DNA of 64,000 nucleotides from Niastella vici. Its GTDB lineage: Bacteria > Bacteroidota > Bacteroidia > Chitinophagales > Chitinophagaceae. This document shows, piece by piece, positions 60,384-64,000 of this stretch. Where the stretch lies: the NCBI RefSeq assembly GCF_002077945.1, contig NZ_LVYD01000046.1, positions 62,001-126,000 of the forward strand. The letters run 5' to 3'. The position numbers were made by a program, and so were the translations under genes. The notes beneath the pieces are model-generated. The model did not search any database and was not told the origin of the DNA. It worked only from the letters and a program-made list of their open reading frames with translations. Within the stretch, counting starts at the first letter, position 1. Every line of letters starts with the position of its first letter.

Positions 60384-61151
60384 ATGTTGCAGTTAAAGAA
60401 GCCGCTGGCAATCATTGATCTTGAAACCACCGGTGTAAACCTGAGCACGGATCGTATCGTTGAAATAGCTATTGTAAGAATTCAAACCGATGGCACCCAG
60501 CAGATAAAGCGGAAATTGCTCAATCCGGAAATACAGATCTCGGAAGTATCGCGCAATTTACATGGGATCGACAATGCCATGGTGAAGGATGCGCCTACCT
60601 TTAAACAGGTGGCCAATGAGATCAAGCAATTCCTCGACAATTGCGATCTGGCTGGTTACAATTCAAACCGGTTCGATATTCCATTGCTGGCCGAAGAATT
60701 TTTGCGCGTAGGGTTGGAATTTGATTTCAGCCACCGCAGGCTGGTTGACGTGCAGAAGATCTTCCATATGATGGAACAGCGCACCCTGGGCGCGGCATAT
60801 AAATTTTATTGTAATAAGGACCTGGAAGGAGCCCATGGCGCCCAGGCTGATGCCGTAGCCACCTGGGAGGTACTGCAGGCCCAAATTGCAAAATATCCGC
60901 AGCTGGGTACCAGCGTGGAAACCATTATCACCTGCATAGGGGATGATAGTATTGTTGATTTTGCCCGCCGAATGATCATGGAGAATGGAGTGGAAGTTTT
61001 TAATTTCGGCAAACATAAAGGCCGGGCCGTGGTGGATGTGCTAAAGGCTGAGCCTCAATATTATGATTGGATGATGAAAGGCGATTTCCCGAAACATACC
61101 AAGGCCAAGCTGACCGAGATTTTTAACAGAACTTTGTTAAAGAAGGGATAA
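60384..61151 (+). CDS. DEDDh 3'-5' exonuclease (DnaQ-like) with C-terminal DUF3820-like tail
   Basis: 255 aa. The exonuclease motifs are complete: Asp12 and Glu14 (AIIDLETTGVNL), the middle Asp in GYNSNRFDIPLLAEEF and the HxAxxD set in HGAQADAVATWEVL. This is the fold of the proofreading subunit of DNA polymerase III and of RNase T. The last ~60 residues (FNFGKHKGRAVVDVLKAEPQ) form a GKHKG-type tail common in Bacteroidota DnaQ-like proteins. Probably acts in repair rather than as the replicative epsilon subunit. Confidence 0.9.
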   Translation: MLQLKKPLAIIDLETTGVNLSTDRIVEIAIVRIQTDGTQQIKRKLLNPEIQISEVSRNLHGIDNAMVKDAPTFKQVANEIKQFLDNCDLAGYNSNRFDIPLLAEEFLRVGLEFDFSHRRLVDVQKIFHMMEQRTLGAAYKFYCNKDLEGAHGAQADAVATWEVLQAQIAKYPQLGTSVETIITCIGDDSIVDFARRMIMENGVEVFNFGKHKGRAVVDVLKAEPQYYDWMMKGDFPKHTKAKLTEIFNRTLLKKG

Positions 61152-61198
61152 ATAAATGCAAATGTGTATTTTATATAATTGCACAAATCGAATTATTG

Positions 61199-61206
61199 TA
61201 TTTTCG
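61199..61206 (+). promoter_or_regulatory. Promoter -7 box of the glycosyltransferase
   Basis: TATTTTCG, same as at 54921. Start near 61212 excludes translation from the first in-frame codons of the ORF, so a TTG start is implied. Confidence 0.45.
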
Positions 61207-61229
61207 TACTCCAATATCAATTGATTTGT

Positions 61230-62030
61230 TTGGAAAACATCGTTATCATACCAACTTACAATGAACGGGAAAATATCGGTCATTTGATTGATATCATCTT
61301 TGCCCAATACGATAATTTTCACATTCTTGTAATTGATGACGGCTCACCTGATAATACAGCCGCATTGGTAAAAGACCGGCAGGTAAAATATTCCGGAAAA
61401 TTATTCCTCGAAGAACGTAAAGGTAAACTGGGCCTGGGTACCGCTTATATCCATGGGTTTAAATGGGCCCTGAAAAGAGGCTACCAGTTCATTTTTGAGA
61501 TGGATGCCGATTTTTCGCATAATCCCAAAGACCTGCAACGTTTATATGAAGCCTGTAAAAATGGCGCCGACGTGGCCGTTGGCTCCCGGTATGTAAAAGG
61601 CGGCGGAACCATCAACTGGCCAAACAACCGGATCTTGCTTTCAAAAGGCGGTTCACTGTACACCCGGCTCATCACCTGGATGCCGGTAAGGGATACCACC
61701 GCCGGTTTTGTATGTTATACGCGGGAAGTGCTTGAATCTATCAACCTCGATCAAATCAGGTTTCTCGGCTATGCATTTCAGATCGAAATGAAATTCGCTT
61801 CCTGGAAACTGGGCTTTAAAATAAAAGAAGTGCCCATCATTTTTGAAGACCGCAAATTCGGCGTATCAAAAATGCACAAGGGCATTGTAAAGGAAGGAAT
61901 ATGGGGGGTGTTGAAATTGCGCTGGCTCAGCCTGTTCAAGGATTACCACAACCGCGTTAAAAACACCGGTACAGCATCTTATTCAGCTGTATCGAAGCCA
62001 GGAGACCAGGTACTGGCAAAAACAAAATAA
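61230..62030 (+). CDS. Polyprenol-phosphate mannosyl/glucosyltransferase-like GT2
   Basis: 266 aa from TTG 61230 (MENIVIIPTYNERENIGHLI); the sequence begins the GT2 fold immediately and no ATG is available, so TTG (or TTG 61221) is the likely start. Nucleotide-binding motif LVIDDGSPDNTAAL and metal motif EMDADFSHNP are present, as is the acceptor-side RFLGYAFQIEMKFASWKLGF. It resembles dolichyl-phosphate mannosyltransferase and its bacterial relatives, which charge polyprenol phosphate with a sugar. No C-terminal membrane helices. Own terminator. Confidence 0.85.
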   Translation: MENIVIIPTYNERENIGHLIDIIFAQYDNFHILVIDDGSPDNTAALVKDRQVKYSGKLFLEERKGKLGLGTAYIHGFKWALKRGYQFIFEMDADFSHNPKDLQRLYEACKNGADVAVGSRYVKGGGTINWPNNRILLSKGGSLYTRLITWMPVRDTTAGFVCYTREVLESINLDQIRFLGYAFQIEMKFASWKLGFKIKEVPIIFEDRKFGVSKMHKGIVKEGIWGVLKLRWLSLFKDYHNRVKNTGTASYSAVSKPGDQVLAKTK

Positions 62031-62050
62031 TTACCGGCAATTTATAGCAG

Positions 62051-62078
62051 GCGTCCCCTATACATCGGGACGCTTTTT
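62051..62078 (+). terminator. Rho-independent terminator after the glycosyltransferase
   Basis: 7-bp stem GCGTCCC/GGGACGC with a 9-nt loop and five T. Confidence 0.88.
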
Positions 62079-62192
62079 CTTTTATATGGCGGAACCTGAG
62101 CGTTGGTTCGCGTGCCACTAAAGCTTTAGCGCGGCGGCGGGAAGTTGAAGGGGCAGATGCAATTGAATCCTGACCGTAGTCGAAGGATTCCC

Positions 62193-62200
62193 TATCTTCG
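62193..62200 (+). promoter_or_regulatory. Promoter -7 box of the EamA gene
   Basis: TATCTTCG, TTCG variant, five nucleotides before the ATG at 62206; probably leaderless. A short palindrome CTAAAGCTTTAG lies 64 nt upstream at 62118-62129. Confidence 0.45.
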
Positions 62201-62205
62201 GTGCA

Positions 62206-63090
62206 ATGCGCAAAGCATTTATACAATTACACCTCGCCGTTTTTCTGGCCGGATTCACCGGCGTTCTTGGCCGGCTCATTACACTCAATGAAGCCTTGCT
62301 GGTTTGGTACCGGTTACTCATCACTGTAGTAACCTTATGGGTGATTTATTTTTTTCAACGTAAACTCCATAGCATTTCCCGGGCGGGCATCGCGCGCATA
62401 TGCGGGGTGGGGGTAGTGGTAGCGCTGCATTGGGTAACTTTTTATGCCAGTATCAAATATGCGAATGTATCGGTGGCGCTGGTGTGCTTTTCGGCCATTG
62501 GTTTTTTTACAGCTATTCTGGAACCGCTCATTACCCGTAAACCATTCAATAGAAATGAATTATTGCTGGGGTTACTGGTGATCGCCGGCATCTATCTCAT
62601 TTTTCATTTTGATCCCCAGTACAAAACAGGCATTATCATGGGCATTATTTCGGCCTTGCTCGCCAGCCTGTTCCCGGTGTTCAACCGGGTATTGGTACAG
62701 CAGTATAAGCCTGAAACGGTTACCCTGTACCAGCTCAGCGGCGGGTTCCTGTTCCTGACCATACTGGTACCATTTTACCTGCAGGTTGTTCCTGCCAGTT
62801 ACCTTGTTCCTACTATAACAGACGCCGGTTGGCTGCTGGTGTTAGGTTGGTTTTGCACTGTGCTGGCCTTTAACCTGTCAATGAACGCCCTCAAAAAGAT
62901 CTCTGCATTTACCGTTAATCTTACCTACAACCTCGAGCCTTTGTATGGTATTGCACTGGCCTTTATTATTTACCGCGAAGACAAATACCTCTCCGGTTCC
63001 TTTTATATCGGATTACTATTAATTGTACTATCTGTGTTTTTACAAACCTGGCTGGTTTACCGGGGCCGCAAAAAACAACATACGATATAA
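62206..63090 (+). CDS. EamA/DMT-family transporter
   Basis: 294 aa, ten membrane helices in two five-helix halves. The EamA pattern appears as FIQLHLAVFLAGFTGVLGRL, LVWYRLLITVVTLWVI and, in the second half, YQLSGGFLFLTILVPFYLQV and LGWFCTVLAFNLSMNALKKI. Exporter of small metabolites, substrate unknown. Followed by a lipoprotein gene after 46 nt. Confidence 0.88.
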   Translation: MRKAFIQLHLAVFLAGFTGVLGRLITLNEALLVWYRLLITVVTLWVIYFFQRKLHSISRAGIARICGVGVVVALHWVTFYASIKYANVSVALVCFSAIGFFTAILEPLITRKPFNRNELLLGLLVIAGIYLIFHFDPQYKTGIIMGIISALLASLFPVFNRVLVQQYKPETVTLYQLSGGFLFLTILVPFYLQVVPASYLVPTITDAGWLLVLGWFCTVLAFNLSMNALKKISAFTVNLTYNLEPLYGIALAFIIYREDKYLSGSFYIGLLLIVLSVFLQTWLVYRGRKKQHTI

Positions 63091-63136
63091 TGCAACGGTG
63101 CTTGCCTGTCTTGTGTCAGATATGAAAAGTTAACAC

Positions 63137-63583
63137 ATGAAACGGGCATATAATTATGCATTGGCTGTATTGATAATGACAGTAGTATTCGGTTGCAAAA
63201 AACATCATGATGATACTTCATCCACTGAATTAACCGGTAGTTGGGAGCTGGCAGAAGCTTCGGGTAGTATGCCACCCAAAACGTTCGCAGAGGGGAATGG
63301 AAATATGTTGGTATTTAATGAAAATACCTATTCATCTTATGTAAATGGGCAACTGGTTAAAAGCGGCACCTTTACAACTATAAGTGATAATACAGTAGAA
63401 CAGAATATTTGCCTCATTGTTCCCGATGGCCAGTTTACCCGGCGAATTGTTTTTGATACCGATTCAACAAAGAAATTTTATAATATAGCCGACGGCAAAT
63501 TGTCAATTACTTTTGGCTGTTATGCATTGGATGGCGGTCAGAAATTAACCTACAGGCACATACAGCCCATCCCAATCGATTAA
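63137..63583 (+). CDS. Lipocalin-like lipoprotein
   Basis: 148 aa with a lipoprotein signal (lipobox VFGC, Cys20). The mature part (ELTGSWELAEASGSMPPKTF, MLVFNENTYSSYVNGQLVKS, GTFTTISDNTV) follows the one-motif 'lipocalin-like' family typical of Bacteroidota, an up-and-down barrel of ~110 residues. No ligand known. Independent gene between EamA and the S9 peptidase. Confidence 0.7.
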   Translation: MKRAYNYALAVLIMTVVFGCKKHHDDTSSTELTGSWELAEASGSMPPKTFAEGNGNMLVFNENTYSSYVNGQLVKSGTFTTISDNTVEQNICLIVPDGQFTRRIVFDTDSTKKFYNIADGKLSITFGCYALDGGQKLTYRHIQPIPID

Positions 63584-63695
63584 GGGCTCACCAGCTATAT
63601 ACTTTATTATATTCTATAAGCGGTTAATCGGCAGGATAATATTTGCCGGGGTAATATTGATTGCAGTAATTTTATTCCTTAACCCGACCGCAATC

Positions 63696-64000
63696 ATGAG
63701 AAAATTATTCAGTATTCCCGCATTACTGCTGGCAGGCCTGTTTGCCTCCGCACAAAAAAAGCCCCTCACTCATGCCGTTTATGACGGCTGGCAAAGTATA
63801 AACGAACGCTATATCAGCAATAATGGCAAATGGGTGGTTTATACCATCACCCCCCAGGAAGGGGATGCCACCCTGGTAATTCAGGCTACCGATAATTCTT
63901 ACAGAAAAGAAATTCCCCGTGGTTATGCTGCTGCCATTACCGAAGACAGCCGGTTTGTGATCTGTAAAGTGCGGCCGCTCTTCAGCGCTACCCGCGATGC
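63696..64000 (+). CDS. S9-family peptidase, N-terminal part (runs off the window)
   Basis: Only the first ~101 residues are visible. A signal peptide (KLFSIPALLLAGLFASAQ) is followed by KKPLTHAVYDGWQSINERYI and KWVVYTITPQEGDATLVIQA, the start of the propeller domain of prolyl-oligopeptidase-like proteins in Chitinophagaceae. The catalytic hydrolase domain lies beyond the window. Large secreted peptidase expected. Confidence 0.8.
   Translation, partial: MRKLFSIPALLLAGLFASAQKKPLTHAVYDGWQSINERYISNNGKWVVYTITPQEGDATLVIQATDNSYRKEIPRGYAAAITEDSRFVICKVRPLFSATRD

Overview
The window comes from a Bacteroidota chromosome, most likely Chitinophagaceae (Niastella/Chitinophaga-like). The evidence is indirect but consistent: many genes are preceded by the Bacteroidota -7 promoter box TAnnTTTG, starts rarely have a Shine-Dalgarno, two large secreted proteins end in a type IX secretion (T9SS) sorting tail, ribosomal protein L36 is the cysteine-poor Bacteroidota form, and the last gene resembles a Chitinophagaceae S9 peptidase. 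No rRNA, tRNA, CRISPR array, transposase or prophage block was recognised.

Layout. 1-5737: drug-type ABC exporter operon (TolC-like channel, cut by the window edge; lipoprotein HlyD adaptor; two ATPases; two permeases), arranged like E. coli YbhFGSR but with YbhF split into two genes. 5806-7343: small lipoprotein and an aldo/keto reductase. 7380-7791: non-coding array of about ten ~41-bp repeats. 8001-10214: TetR repressor, a small ferredoxin-fold protein resembling metal-binding HMA domains but lacking the CxxC, and an MFS exporter, with near-identical palindromes before the first two genes. 10911-14753: alpha ribosomal operon infA-rpmJ-rpsM-rpsK-rpsD-rpoA-rplQ, with inverted-repeat elements in its gaps and no secY/map in front. 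15009-18025: carA, aroQ and two secreted hypotheticals. 18575-25158: three tandem paralogous secreted proteins with YadA-head-like repeats plus a coiled-coil partner. 25258-29467: two tandem-duplicated delta-60-repeat T9SS proteins.

30160-41537: M1 metallopeptidase, HupE/UreJ-like protein, DUF6702-like protein, CNNM/CBS transporter, PAP2 phosphatase, LTA-synthase-like sulfatase, methyltransferase, phosphoglucosamine mutase and cysteine desulfurase. 41657-55853: housekeeping genes (FGGY kinase, acyltransferase, mutS, SpoU methyltransferase, UbiA prenyltransferase, ruvX, def, pseudouridine synthase, lipB, PLP deaminase, nucleotidyltransferase). 55944-58480: ECF sigma factor overlapping a membrane-anchored trypsin-like protease that occupies the anti-sigma position, a divergent Ala/Ser/Asp-repeat lipoprotein and a 43-residue lipoprotein. 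58720-64000: mpl, DnaQ-like exonuclease, glycosyltransferase, EamA transporter, lipocalin-like lipoprotein and a truncated S9 peptidase.

Most worth a second look: the ECF/anti-sigma-protease module, the triplicated head-repeat cluster with its coiled-coil partner, the two-site TetR circuit, the 41-bp array, and the dispersed palindromic element present both inside the ribosomal operon and in front of the SpoU methyltransferase. All functional calls rest on reading motifs and recalled families; no database search was run.
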